Below are positions 14,647-22,735 of a stretch of DNA of 22,735 nt, in pieces (position 1 is the stretch's first letter; each line of letters begins with the position of its first letter). The DNA is taken from contig JALOCD010000066.1 in the NCBI GenBank assembly GCA_023228025.1, positions 1-22,735 on the forward strand, given 5' to 3'. The translations under genes and the position numbers were made by a program. Below the pieces are notes generated by a model. It was not told the DNA's origin. It saw nothing but the letters and a program-made list of their open reading frames with translations, and searched no databases. The DNA comes from Prolixibacteraceae bacterium (GTDB taxonomy: Bacteria > Bacteroidota > Bacteroidia > Bacteroidales > Prolixibacteraceae).

Positions 14647-14752
14647 TTCAGAACCCTCCTAAATTTAAAATCGACACCAGCATGAGCTATACTTAACAGC
14701 ATAGAAATTGCAATGAAATTGCTAACTTTAAACAGTATAAAACCTGAAGCCG

Positions 14753-15301
14753 ATGGAAAAACTGATGCTTTTTGGCATACTGAGCCTACCTTTAATTGTT
14801 ATTTCCAGAAGGAATCTCTTTGCTCCCGAAAGCCATGGTTTCTATCGGTTTTTTAGCTGGGAATGTATCCTGTGGCTATTGCTCTCCAATTACAAATATT
14901 GGTTTGAAGATCCCTTTGCGCTTAGGCAAATCGGCTCCTGGGTTTTGCTCTTTGTCTCTATTTACTATGTTGCGGCAGGAAGCATCCTCCTGGTTAGAAA
15001 GGGTAAACCGGCCAAGGCAGAAGAGCGGGGGGAGCTCTACCAATTTGAGAAAACCACAGCGTTGGTCGACCGTGGTATCTATCGCTACATCCGGCATCCG
15101 CTTTACGGCTCTCTTTTGTTGCTTACCTGGGGCATATTTCTGAAAAATACAACATACCCTCTTTTTCTTATTTCCCTTATTTCCACCTTATTTCTTTACC
15201 TCACAGCGCTATTCGATGAGAAAGAGTGTGTCGCTTACTTTGGCAACAAATACCTCGATTACATGAAACGGAGCAAGATGTTCATCCCATTCTTATTTTA
15301 A
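14753..15301 (+). CDS. Isoprenylcysteine carboxyl methyltransferase-like membrane methyltransferase
   Basis: This 182-residue membrane protein has about four to five hydrophobic segments. The C-terminal signature of ICMT/PEMT-like methyltransferases is present: GIYRYIRHPLYG with R114-H115-P116, then a long hydrophobic segment, then DEKECVAYFGNKYLDYMKRS ending in FIPFLF, with E156 and E158 in the usual acidic place. These enzymes use AdoMet at the membrane on lipids, quinone-like or small hydrophobic acceptors; the bacterial substrate is generally unknown. Start at 14753 is the first Met with a good N-terminal helix; the Met four codons later is possible. GC is back to the level of the flanks. 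Confidence 0.85.
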   Translation: MEKLMLFGILSLPLIVISRRNLFAPESHGFYRFFSWECILWLLLSNYKYWFEDPFALRQIGSWVLLFVSIYYVAAGSILLVRKGKPAKAEERGELYQFEKTTALVDRGIYRYIRHPLYGSLLLLTWGIFLKNTTYPLFLISLISTLFLYLTALFDEKECVAYFGNKYLDYMKRSKMFIPFLF

Positions 15302-15379
15302 CACTTTGTGGTCCGGTAAATTGGATTTTGTTCCATTTTGCTATATTTAGGATCTCTATTCATCCATTATTTCAGAAAC

Positions 15380-16783
15380 ATGGGAAATCAAAGGAGTTTG
15401 GTAAGGACCCTCGGATTGGGGTATGTCATTATTTTCGTAGTTGCAAACATCATTGGATCAGGTGTATATAAAAAAATTGCTCCGATGGCTGCCGAACTTC
15501 ACTCCTCTGTCTGGATACTGATGGCATGGATTGTAGGCGGTATTATCACCCTGTTTGGGGCCCTTAGCAATGCAGAGGTAGCCGGCCTGCTGGCGGATAC
15601 CGGGGGCGATTTCGTCTATTTCAAGAAAATTTACAACCGCTTTTTTGCCTTTTTGTACGGGTGGTCCCTTTTTACGGTGATCCAGACGGCAACCATCTCT
15701 TCGCTGGCCTACGTTTTCGCGCAATCGCTCAACAGCATCGTGCCGATCCCGGAGATCTTTCCCTCCCTGCAAACTTTTTCGATCGGAGGGGTCTTCTTCC
15801 CTTTTCAGGATTTTGGCGTTAAACTTACTGCCATTCTATTGATCCTTCTCCTGACCGGGCTCAATATTTCCGGACTCAAAAGCGGGGCGGGCACCAGCAA
15901 AGCCATCTTGATGCTGGTGGGTGCAGGTTTGCTGGTCATCGTAGTCTTTGGACTGAGCCATGTAAAGGCCACACCTGCCAACTTTATGGATGTCAGGGAG
16001 CTGACCAATGGTGCCGTAACCCTTTCGTCTTTCTATACCGCCATGCTTGCTGCATTCTGGGCATACCAGGGATGGGTCTCGGTAGGATTTATCGGAGGAG
16101 AGGTCAAAGTTCCGAAGAAAAATATCCCGAGGGGAATAGTCATCGGCGTTTTTGTCATCATTGCCATCTATTTGCTGGTTAATATGACCTATCTCTCACT
16201 TTTGTCCATTCCGCAATTGGAGCAGGTGTACAATGCTGGCAACCAAATTGCAGCCGTTGAGGCGGTCCGCAGTTTTTGGGGCGCTGGCGGTGTGCTTTTC
16301 ATCTCCCTATTGATTCTAGTGACCACACTGGGGTGTACCAATGCCAGTATTCTCACCGGTGCGCGTCCCTATTATGCCATGGCGCGCGAAAGGCTTTTCT
16401 TTCCGGGGATCGCGAAACTCAACAGCGCCAATGTACCATCCAACTCTTTGCTCTGGCAGGGAATCTGGGCCTCGGTGCTGGTGCTGTCGGGTACTTTCGA
16501 TCAATTGACCGACATGATCATTTTCGCTGTCTTTATCTTTTACGGCGCTACCTCATTGGGGGTCATTATTTTAAGGTACAAGATGCCCGATGCCCACCGG
16601 CCTTACAAGGTTTGGGGTTATCCTGTTGTGCCTGTGATCTTTATTCTGTTCTGTGTTGGACTTTTTATCAATACAATAGTTACGAGGCCGCGCGAAGCAG
16701 CCATTGGTATGACCCTTATCCTGGCAGGTATTCCTGTTTTCCTTTATCTGCAAAGGAAATATGGGAAAGAGGATAGCGATTAA
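15380..16783 (+). CDS. APC-family amino acid permease
   Basis: About 467 residues from the Met at 15380 (MGNQRSLVRTLGLGYVIIFV), preferred to the Met at 15338 because the upstream 14 residues do not fit the family and overlap likely promoter DNA (TATATTTA at 15342). The N-terminal helix has the APC signature VANIIGSGVYKK, with the unwound G-S-G substrate site. About twelve hydrophobic segments follow, including the FWAYQGWVSVGFIGGEVKVP region typical of LAT-like and y+LAT-like permeases. It should exchange or import amino acids at the inner membrane; the exact substrate is not readable. It stands 78 bp after the ICMT-like gene and is followed by a long inverted repeat. Confidence 0.9.
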   Translation: MGNQRSLVRTLGLGYVIIFVVANIIGSGVYKKIAPMAAELHSSVWILMAWIVGGIITLFGALSNAEVAGLLADTGGDFVYFKKIYNRFFAFLYGWSLFTVIQTATISSLAYVFAQSLNSIVPIPEIFPSLQTFSIGGVFFPFQDFGVKLTAILLILLLTGLNISGLKSGAGTSKAILMLVGAGLLVIVVFGLSHVKATPANFMDVRELTNGAVTLSSFYTAMLAAFWAYQGWVSVGFIGGEVKVPKKNIPRGIVIGVFVIIAIYLLVNMTYLSLLSIPQLEQVYNAGNQIAAVEAVRSFWGAGGVLFISLLILVTTLGCTNASILTGARPYYAMARERLFFPGIAKLNSANVPSNSLLWQGIWASVLVLSGTFDQLTDMIIFAVFIFYGATSLGVIILRYKMPDAHRPYKVWGYPVVPVIFILFCVGLFINTIVTRPREAAIGMTLILAGIPVFLYLQRKYGKEDSD

Positions 16784-16800
16784 TAAGTAGAACATAAAAA

Positions 16801-16903
16801 TTACCACGAAGGGCTCAAAGGAATGCACGAAGGACACGATGATATTGAACAGATAATTATTATTTTGTGCCCTTTGTGTTTCCCTTTGATCCCTTCGTGG
16901 TAA
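16801..16903. repeat. Long imperfect inverted repeat, possible terminator
   Basis: A 37-bp arm starting TTACCACGAAGGG (16801-16837) pairs imperfectly (about 30 of 37) with the inverse ending CCCTTCGTGGTAA (16867-16903) around a 29-base AT-rich loop. Each arm repeats a CGAAGG/CAAAGG unit. ACCACGAAGG-type repeats are scattered in many environmental genomes. It follows the permease gene and may end its transcript. Confidence 0.65.
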
Positions 16904-16936
16904 ATGACAAAAGTTTCTAATTCGGAGAAATTTATC

Positions 16937-16944
16937 TTCCTTTG
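16937..16944 (+). promoter_or_regulatory. Weak -7 candidate for the acyltransferase gene
   Basis: TTCCTTTG, followed by CATCG, is a 7/8 match to TAnnTTTG downstream of the long inverted repeat. No good -33 partner is seen. A leader of about 75-80 bases would result. Confidence 0.25.
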
Positions 16945-17028
16945 CATCGATTTTGGTAAACAGTGACTTCGGTGTACCGGTTCATCTGTTCGACCAGCTA
17001 TCAATTGAAAACAGATCGATCGCTTTCA

Positions 17029-17907
17029 ATGGGAAAAACAGGATATTATCTTCTCAGGACTTTTACCTGGTTGCTTCAAAGGCTTCCTCTTTGGTTTCAT
17101 TATCTGGTTTCCGATCTCTTCTTTTTTGTAGCCTTTTACGTCATCCGCTACCGGCGGGATGTGGTAGCCACTAATCTGGACAACTCGTTTCCTGCTATGA
17201 GCAAGAAGGAGCGAGAGTTGATAGCCAAGAAATTTTATGCCCATTTCTGCGATACCATTTTTGAAACGCTTTACTTCGACTGGGGTTCTGAGAAAGAGAT
17301 GAAAAAGCGGGTGGTCTACCTCAATCCGGAGTTGCTGAATGGTTATCTGGATGAAGGGCGGCAGGTACTTGCCTTTTTCGGTCATTACAACAACTGGGAA
17401 TGGTTCTGCAATCTTGGGCTTTATTCCAACCACCGTTTGTATGCGGTATACAAGAAGCTCAAAAATCCAAGCTTCGAGCGTTTTTACGTCAATCTCAGAA
17501 ACCGGTTTGGGGCCATTCCACTTGAAAGGGCAGATACTTTCAAACAGTTGTACGATGACCACCGGCAGGGAATACCTTCGATGTCGGCCTTTTTGTTCGA
17601 TCAGACACCCCGGATTTATGAGATTAAACATTGGATTACCTTTCTGAACCAAGATACCCCTGTCGTACTTGGCGCCGAAAAGATTGCCCAAAAGTTGGAT
17701 GCTGTTGTCCTTTTCCTCTATTCAAGAAAAGTAAAAAGGGGATATTACGAGACAGAATTCAGGTTGGTCTCCGACAAGGCAAAAACGCTTCCCCAGTACG
17801 AGATTACCGATACCTGCAACGCCCTTCTGGAACAACAAATCCTTGAACAGCCCGAAAATTGGCTATGGTCCCACAAACGCTGGAAACACAAACGGGATAA
17901 TTCCTAA
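17029..17907 (+). CDS. LpxL/HtrB-type lysophospholipid (lipid A) acyltransferase
   Basis: The Met at 17029 (MGKTGYYLLRTFTWLLQRLP) gives 292 residues, the family norm; the Met at 16963 would add a polar 22-residue tail unlike the family. An N-terminal hydrophobic anchor covers about residues 8-40. The acyltransferase catalytic motif HX4E is present as H119-YNNW-E124 in FFGHYNNWEW. Further family features are KKLKNPSFERFYVNLRNRFG and AFLFDQTP, with a C-terminal NWLWSHKRWKHK. It should add a secondary acyl chain to lipid A precursor at the inner membrane, AcpP- or CoA-linked acyl as donor. The specific chain and position are not readable. Confidence 0.9.
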   Translation: MGKTGYYLLRTFTWLLQRLPLWFHYLVSDLFFFVAFYVIRYRRDVVATNLDNSFPAMSKKERELIAKKFYAHFCDTIFETLYFDWGSEKEMKKRVVYLNPELLNGYLDEGRQVLAFFGHYNNWEWFCNLGLYSNHRLYAVYKKLKNPSFERFYVNLRNRFGAIPLERADTFKQLYDDHRQGIPSMSAFLFDQTPRIYEIKHWITFLNQDTPVVLGAEKIAQKLDAVVLFLYSRKVKRGYYETEFRLVSDKAKTLPQYEITDTCNALLEQQILEQPENWLWSHKRWKHKRDNS

Positions 17908-18015
17908 CACTTTCGCTACTGGGCTTCACAGGAAAGATTATCCTGGGAGGATCTAATGCAGCCCACATTTAAGTTTTGTTAACTGAATATTCTTTTATAT
18001 TCTGGAATTTGTTCC

Positions 18016-18023
18016 TAGTTTTG
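18016..18023 (+). promoter_or_regulatory. -7 promoter box of the FISUMP lipoprotein gene
   Basis: TAGTTTTG is a full match to TAnnTTTG, 23 bases before the start codon at 18047, giving a leader of about 16 bases. No clear -33 TTG at 19 bp was seen. Confidence 0.45.
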
Positions 18024-18046
18024 CGCGTCAAAATATACCCCTTAAC

Positions 18047-18715
18047 ATGAATAATATCAAGATTTTCTTCTCAATCCTGGCTGGAATATGTTTATTTGTA
18101 AGTTGTGGAAATGGTAACAAGTCCGGTCAAAAGGGAAAAGTGACCGATATTGATGGAAATGTATATTCCACTGTAATCATCGGCGGTCAGACCTGGATGG
18201 CAGAAAATCTTAGGACAACCAAATACAATGATGGGAGCGCTATTCCTTATGTGACCGATGAGGCCTGGACTGATCTCAAAACAGGGGCCCTTAGTTGGTA
18301 TAACAATGATTCTGCTGCCTTCAAATCAACACATGGGGCAGTATACAATTGGTACACCGTTCATACAGGAAAACTTTGTCCGGCAGGATGGCATGTTCCC
18401 ACTGACAAGGAGTGGAGAATTTTAACCGATTTTCTGGGTGGCGAGTTAGTTGCAGGCAATGAGATGAAAGCAACCGAAGTCTGGAACAGGAATGGGAGTG
18501 AAACCAACTCCAGCGGTTTCTCAGCGATTCCATGTGGCTATCGTAACTTCAAAGGTTCCTACGGTTCAAGTGGCAAAAGCGGATATTGGTGGAGTTCCAC
18601 GCCCTATTATGACAATGCATGGTACTGCGTCATGTTTAAAGGAGATGCTACGGCCAACAAATTCTACGGCCGAACCCAGAGTGGTTTTTCAGTTCGTTGC
18701 ATTCAAAATAGATAA
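18047..18715 (+). CDS. FISUMP-domain lipoprotein
   Basis: The 222-residue protein starts with a lipoprotein signal with lipobox FVSC (C20). The mature part is a Fibrobacter succinogenes major paralogous (FISUMP) domain from about residue 30 to the end. Signature pieces are DIDGNVYSTVIIGGQTWMAE with NLRTTKYNDG, then YNWYTV, LCPAGWHVPTDKEW, FSAIPCGYRN, YWWSSTPYYDNAWY and SVRCIQN. FISUMP proteins are surface or outer-membrane-associated and abundant in Bacteroidota and Fibrobacteres; their function is unknown, with lectin-like or adhesion roles suggested by fold. It is transcribed alone and converges with the GH2 gene, with only 5 bp between stops. Confidence 0.92.
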   Translation: MNNIKIFFSILAGICLFVSCGNGNKSGQKGKVTDIDGNVYSTVIIGGQTWMAENLRTTKYNDGSAIPYVTDEAWTDLKTGALSWYNNDSAAFKSTHGAVYNWYTVHTGKLCPAGWHVPTDKEWRILTDFLGGELVAGNEMKATEVWNRNGSETNSSGFSAIPCGYRNFKGSYGSSGKSGYWWSSTPYYDNAWYCVMFKGDATANKFYGRTQSGFSVRCIQNR

Positions 18716-18720
18716 TTCTG

Positions 18721-21495
18721 TTATAAAGGAATCCAGTGTTCCCCGATATTCCATCCTTTTACCAAAAGCACTAACTTTTTGTCTGTCAAAACTGCTTTGG
18801 AAGCGCTCGCTTTGCAGTTGATGGATTCGCCCGGAGCCAATGAAAAATAGTTCGACGACCAATAAGCAGGAAGCACCTCTTCATTCTCCTTCATCAATCG
18901 TGGATTCACAAAAAAGGCCAGTTTCTTGCTGTCGTTGGTGAATTTTAGACTCCAAACCGTCTCTGTTTTGATTTGCTCTTTTTTCAGTACTGTAGCCGAG
19001 ACTTCTGCGTGTGGCATGGATTGAAGAGCGGTATAATTGTTGTCGGCCGCCAGCCAGTAAGTATTGTGGGAAATCACATTGCCCTTTGCGTCCTTCAGAT
19101 TTAGCACGACAAAATGTACCTCTTTGGAGTTTGCCAGAAAACTGGAGAGGGAGAAGCTTTCTTTGACATCAGAGGAGGCAAGCGAAACTGTGGCGCTTTT
19201 GTGTGCCACCAACTTCGAATCCAGCCCGTATATATCAGCATCAACTGTCAAATTGGGAACTTCCCGGTAGGTCCTGTTGATGACAGAAACAACATGGTCG
19301 AGTGGATTCAGTTGAACGTGAACCGGTTCGCAACTGTTCTGCATGAAATAATAGCCTGCATTGGGTTCAAGGTACCAGTCGTAAACCTGCCAGACCACAC
19401 TCGGAAAGGCTGCATTGAGTTTCCAGAGCATGATGCCGCCTATGTCATTCAACCGGTGTCCGGCAGCTTCGAAAGTACCCTGATAGCCTGTGGCATTCAT
19501 CAACTGCATCTTATCTGAGAAATCTTCCATCGAGACGGGTTTTCCATACCTTTTCTCCATGGAATAATAGTAGGCATCGTACTTGCCATTGCCGGTTGCC
19601 GCATCGTGGTAACCCCATGAGTTGTTAAGAGGGAAGGGTAATTTGGTATCCCACACCAGGTTGGGAATTATTTTGATGAGGGAGTTGTAGGGTGGCTGTG
19701 AGGGTAATCCGGTTTCATCCTTGAATACCCAGTCCTTGGCATTGTCGGCCAACCGGTAATACTCTTTCGAATCCTGCCAGGTGTAGGGTCCGCTGCTATA
19801 AACGCCGGATGCTTTGTTGTCGGGCCAGGCGCCGTCAAAGCCATCCGGTAATTTGGCGAAACCTGATGAACAGGGGATAAACGGCCTGGTACCATCGAGT
19901 TTGATGATGCTCTCTCGCATGGTGGCATAGACATCTTTCCTGATGTGTCCTTCATTTCCACCGGTCCAAAGCAGCAGGCTGGCATGGTTGCGAATCCTGT
20001 AGATGGTGCTGATCACATTTTTTACGAAAATTTCGGGTTGCAGCGGCCAATCCGTGGATCCCTTGAATTCGCCGTGGGTATCTCCGGTCACCCAGAAATC
20101 TGACCACACCAGCAATCCGTAACGATCGGCCAAATCAAAAAAGGCATCGGGTGGCGTTACACCTCCGCCCCAAATCCTAACCAGGTTGATGTTCGAATTC
20201 CGGCAAAGGTGCAACTCGGCGTCATACCTGGCCGAATCGCGGTTCAGCATCATATCGGGCACCCAGGCGCCGCCGGTTAACTGAATCCTTCGTCCGTTGA
20301 CAGAGAATTCGCGCCGCAAGTATTTTCCGGGAACCTCCTCTGCCTTTGTACTGACGGTGCGAATACCGAAAACGAAGGAGGTGTCGTCGGTGCATTTGCC
20401 CCCGGTTTCATATTTGAGGCGGATGCGGTACAAATTGGGATCGCCGTATCCATTGGGCCACCACAAATGGGGTCGTTTTAAAAGAAGCTGACTGGTGTTA
20501 TCACTGTTCAAGACAACACTGGTTTGCGCTCCGGCGGCAATAAATACCTCTTTTGAAAACTGAACAGCAGCGCCGGTAAAATTTTCAGGAGTAATCGAGA
20601 CATTCAAAACTCCTTTACTGCCGGTTAAATTGTGGTTAGAAAGGTTTAGCTTCAGGGAGAGTTTGGCAACCGTCGTATCAGGAAGGTTGGGCAAATCCGT
20701 GATGATTTGCGGTTGTACAATGGTCACATCGCCTGAGGTCCGCAGAAATACCGGTTGCCAGATTCCCATGTTCCGGTCTCGGGTTGGTGGAACCCAGTCC
20801 CATCCAACAGAACAGACCATGGTTACATTTTTGCCGATATCCCCGGTAGGGCCTCCGTTTTCAAAAAAGTCGTCAAATGCTTTTAGTTGCTCTTTGGCTG
20901 GTAACCCGGGAAAGTCGAGGGGGTAAATTTTCACGGCAAGCACATTTTCTGCCCCTGTAATGATTGTTTTGCTCACATCAAAGCTGTATTCGGCGAACAT
21001 ACCGGCCATCTGGGTCGAATCGGCCAACTGTTTGCCATTGACCCATACCGCCGCCCGGTAGTTGATCCCTTTGAATATCAGTTAGAAGTGACGGCCTTTG
21101 TCGGTTGCCGGAACCTTGAAAGAGGAGCGGTACCAATATGGTTTTTTCCAGGGATTGGGAAGATTGGGCAGATGGCTGTACTGTTCCAGGTTGTAGGTCT
21201 TGTTGAACTCATCTGAAGCATCCGGGATGAGCATGTTGTTCATACCCGAATAGGGATCGGGATAGATTCGATTGGCTACAAGCCCTGTCAATACCGTGCA
21301 GGGGACCTCAACAGGAAACCAGTATACATTGGAATGGAAGGCAGAAGTAGAGATTACTTCACCGGGTGCCTGAATCAAATCGGAAGATTGAAGTTGGAAT
21401 TGGGTCAGTTTTTCCTGTTTGATTTTTTGCGCTTGGGTAAAAGTATTTTGTGCACCGATCAAAACAAGGAGAATAAACAGGTTTAAGGTTTTCAT
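18721..21495 (-). pseudogene. Glycoside hydrolase family 2 protein, interrupted by in-frame stop
   Basis: From the Met at 21495 (signal peptide MKTLNLFILLVLIGAQNTFT) the minus-strand frame runs to the stop at 18721, 924 sense positions, broken once by TAA at codon 138 (21084-21082). The same frame continues on both sides without loss: ...KVPATDKGRHF, stop, LIFKGINYRAAVWVNGKQLA, the classic GH2 sugar-binding domain seam. Past the stop are the jelly-roll, immunoglobulin-like and TIM-barrel domains. The acid/base is E515 in WTGGNEGH and the likely nucleophile E594 in FKDETGLPS. It resembles exo-beta-glucosaminidase or beta-mannosidase type GH2 enzymes. Without the N-terminal domain an active periplasmic enzyme is unlikely unless the stop is a sequencing error or the downstream part restarts. 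Confidence 0.85.
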
Positions 21496-21520
21496 GTTAA
21501 GAGAATTGCGGTGAAAACAG

Positions 21521-21556
21521 ATCAGCAGGAGATTCCGATTCCGGACTCCTGCTGAT
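21521..21556. terminator. 11-bp-stem intercistronic hairpin
   Basis: ATCAGCAGGAG (21521-21531) and its perfect inverse CTCCTGCTGAT (21546-21556) enclose a 14-base loop. It lies between the oxidoreductase stop and the GH2 start on the minus strand, followed on that strand by CTGTTTTC. It may lower or attenuate expression of the downstream gene, or protect the upstream mRNA end. Confidence 0.55.
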
Positions 21557-21576
21557 ATCAAATTTTACAAAATTGA

Positions 21577-22734
21577 TCAAAGATTCTCGCCATACGAAAA
21601 TCCTGCCCTTGCCGGCTCTTTGATATAGGCATCCAACTCGGGATGATTGGTTACTTTCATGTTTTTGGCATCGTATTCGATGCGGGTATTGAACCTTTGC
21701 GCCAAAACTCCGGTAAGCGCCATCTCCACCAGACCGGTAGCATAATCGAAATTGGATCCGGGCTCTTTCCCGTGTTTGATGGCTTCTGCCCATTCGCGCT
21801 GCGGGTTTTCCTGGAAGGTACGTGGGATGGTCTGGGTGGGCAAGTTTGGCTTAAAGGACTCCCACTCGGGCATAGGCATGAGCAGCCTGGGATCGTTGGG
21901 GCGCCCACCGGTGATGAGGCAATGCTTATCCCCAACCATGATCATTCCGGTGCCGGCTAATTTCTCTACTTTCCATTCGGGACGAATTTCGGGTTTTAAA
22001 CCGCCTTCGTACCAGCGCATGGTCACCGGAGGTTTGTTTCCGCGTGCAGGGAAATCCCAGCGGATAACGGCCTGATCTGAGAGAAAACCGGTATCTGGTA
22101 CGGGGGATTTGAATTCAGCCTCTGCTACCGTGGGTAAACCCAGATCGAGCGACCAATAGGGAGCGTCGAGGGTATGGCAACACCAGTCGCCCATCTCTCC
22201 GTTTCCGAAATCGAACCAGCCTCGCCAGGTTTTGGGCGCGTAAACTTCGTTGTAAGGCCGTTTGGCTGCCGGTCCCAGCCACAAATCCCAATCAAAACCT
22301 GCCGGAATAGGCTGTTCTGCGGGAGGGAAACTATCCGGTTTTCTAAAATATTTGTCGGGTCCAAAATCTGGACCATCGAACCATGCGATAACTTCAGTCA
22401 CATTGCCAAGTAAACCCGCGTCGTACCACTCTTTGACACAGCGTATTCCGTTGGTGGTATGACCCTGGTTGGCCATTTGCGTAACCACCTTGTAGTGATG
22501 GGCCGCTTTCTTCAGGGTACGAAGTTGCCAGATATTGTGGGCAAGCGGTTTTTCGACAATCACGTGTTTTCCCAATTGCATCGCAGCCATGGCAGCAGGG
22601 AAGTGGGAATGGTCGGGCGTGCAGACCATCACCGCATCGATCTCTTTGTGCATTTGATCGAACATCACCCTGTAATCCTTGAAACGTCTGGCTTTCGGCA
22701 TCGCTTTATAAGCACCGGCAGCGCGGTTGTCGTC
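21577..22734 (-). CDS. Gfo/Idh/MocA family oxidoreductase (5' end outside window)
   Basis: The frame is open to the window edge; the residues before the first Met (DDNRAAGAYKAMPKARRFKD) belong to the protein, so the N-terminal Rossmann GxGxxG and any Tat signal lie outside. Visible are VMVCTPDHSHF and GKHVIVEKPLAHN (EKP motif, catalytic Lys of the family), GQANQGHT-like VTQMANQGHTTNGIR, and the C-terminal domain with GEMGDWCCHTLDAPYWSLDL. The enzyme would oxidise or reduce a sugar or sugar derivative with NAD(P). It sits 81 bp ahead of the GH2 gene on the same strand, consistent with a small glycan-catabolism operon. Substrate unknown. Confidence 0.9.
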   Translation of the reverse strand, partial: DDNRAAGAYKAMPKARRFKDYRVMFDQMHKEIDAVMVCTPDHSHFPAAMAAMQLGKHVIVEKPLAHNIWQLRTLKKAAHHYKVVTQMANQGHTTNGIRCVKEWYDAGLLGNVTEVIAWFDGPDFGPDKYFRKPDSFPPAEQPIPAGFDWDLWLGPAAKRPYNEVYAPKTWRGWFDFGNGEMGDWCCHTLDAPYWSLDLGLPTVAEAEFKSPVPDTGFLSDQAVIRWDFPARGNKPPVTMRWYEGGLKPEIRPEWKVEKLAGTGMIMVGDKHCLITGGRPNDPRLLMPMPEWESFKPNLPTQTIPRTFQENPQREWAEAIKHGKEPGSNFDYATGLVEMALTGVLAQRFNTRIEYDAKNMKVTNHPELDAYIKEPARAGFSYGENL

Positions 22735-22735
22735 A

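Noticed and set aside
21082..21084. Stop-codon recoding of TAA
   Set aside because: TAA is the normal terminator of the oxidase, phosphoesterase, FISUMP, M13 and other genes in this window.

Overview
The window reads as chromosomal DNA of a member of the Bacteroidota, probably Bacteroidales-like. The evidence is several promoter boxes of the TAnnTTTG type, a family-rich set of periplasmic proteins and lipoproteins (M13 peptidase, FISUMP lipoprotein, GH2 glycosidase, Gfo/Idh/MocA dehydrogenase), a four-helix-bundle (S23) gene, and many palindromic dispersed repeats typical of these genomes. No rRNA, tRNA or CRISPR array was seen.

Left block (1-7855), moderate GC and ordinary metabolism. It holds the C-terminal half of a large FAD plus Fe-S oxidase, a nested-hairpin repeat, and an MFS transporter followed 9 bp later by a secreted calcineurin-like phosphoesterase with an extra C-terminal beta-sandwich-like region. 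Next comes a four-helix-bundle gene tightly boxed by 35-bp inverted repeats (31/35 identical), then a convergent M13 zinc metallopeptidase lipoprotein.

Middle block (about 7.9-14.65 kb), visibly AT-rich and accessory. It holds an MNT nucleotidyltransferase whose HEPN partner has decayed by an internal deletion, a cloverleaf-like palindromic element, a secreted SH3b protein, a GNAT-like protein translationally coupled to a 56-aa protein, and a one- or two-helix membrane protein. These minus-strand genes are separated by two recurring repeat types (here called A and B), giving a cassette-like look. The block ends with a complete type II restriction-modification system: a gamma-class N6-adenine methyltransferase on +, convergent with a C protein-endonuclease operon on -. 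The same 17-bp palindrome lies in the methyltransferase promoter and in the C-R promoter, with a 15/17 second copy in the latter, so it is a strong candidate operator set for the C protein. A REP-like element and a perfect 17-bp-arm palindrome close the block.

Right block (14.75-22.7 kb), ordinary GC again. It holds an ICMT-like membrane methyltransferase, an APC amino acid permease, an LpxL-type lipid A acyltransferase, a FISUMP lipoprotein, and a minus-strand pair comprising a truncated-by-window Gfo/Idh/MocA oxidoreductase and a GH2 glycosidase. The GH2 frame is intact over 924 codons except for one in-frame TAA at codon 138, so it is a probable pseudogene or a base-call error.

The most interesting signals are the inverted-repeat-bounded four-helix-bundle gene, the repeat-separated small-gene array including the overlapping GNAT/56-aa pair, and the shared operator palindrome of the restriction-modification system.
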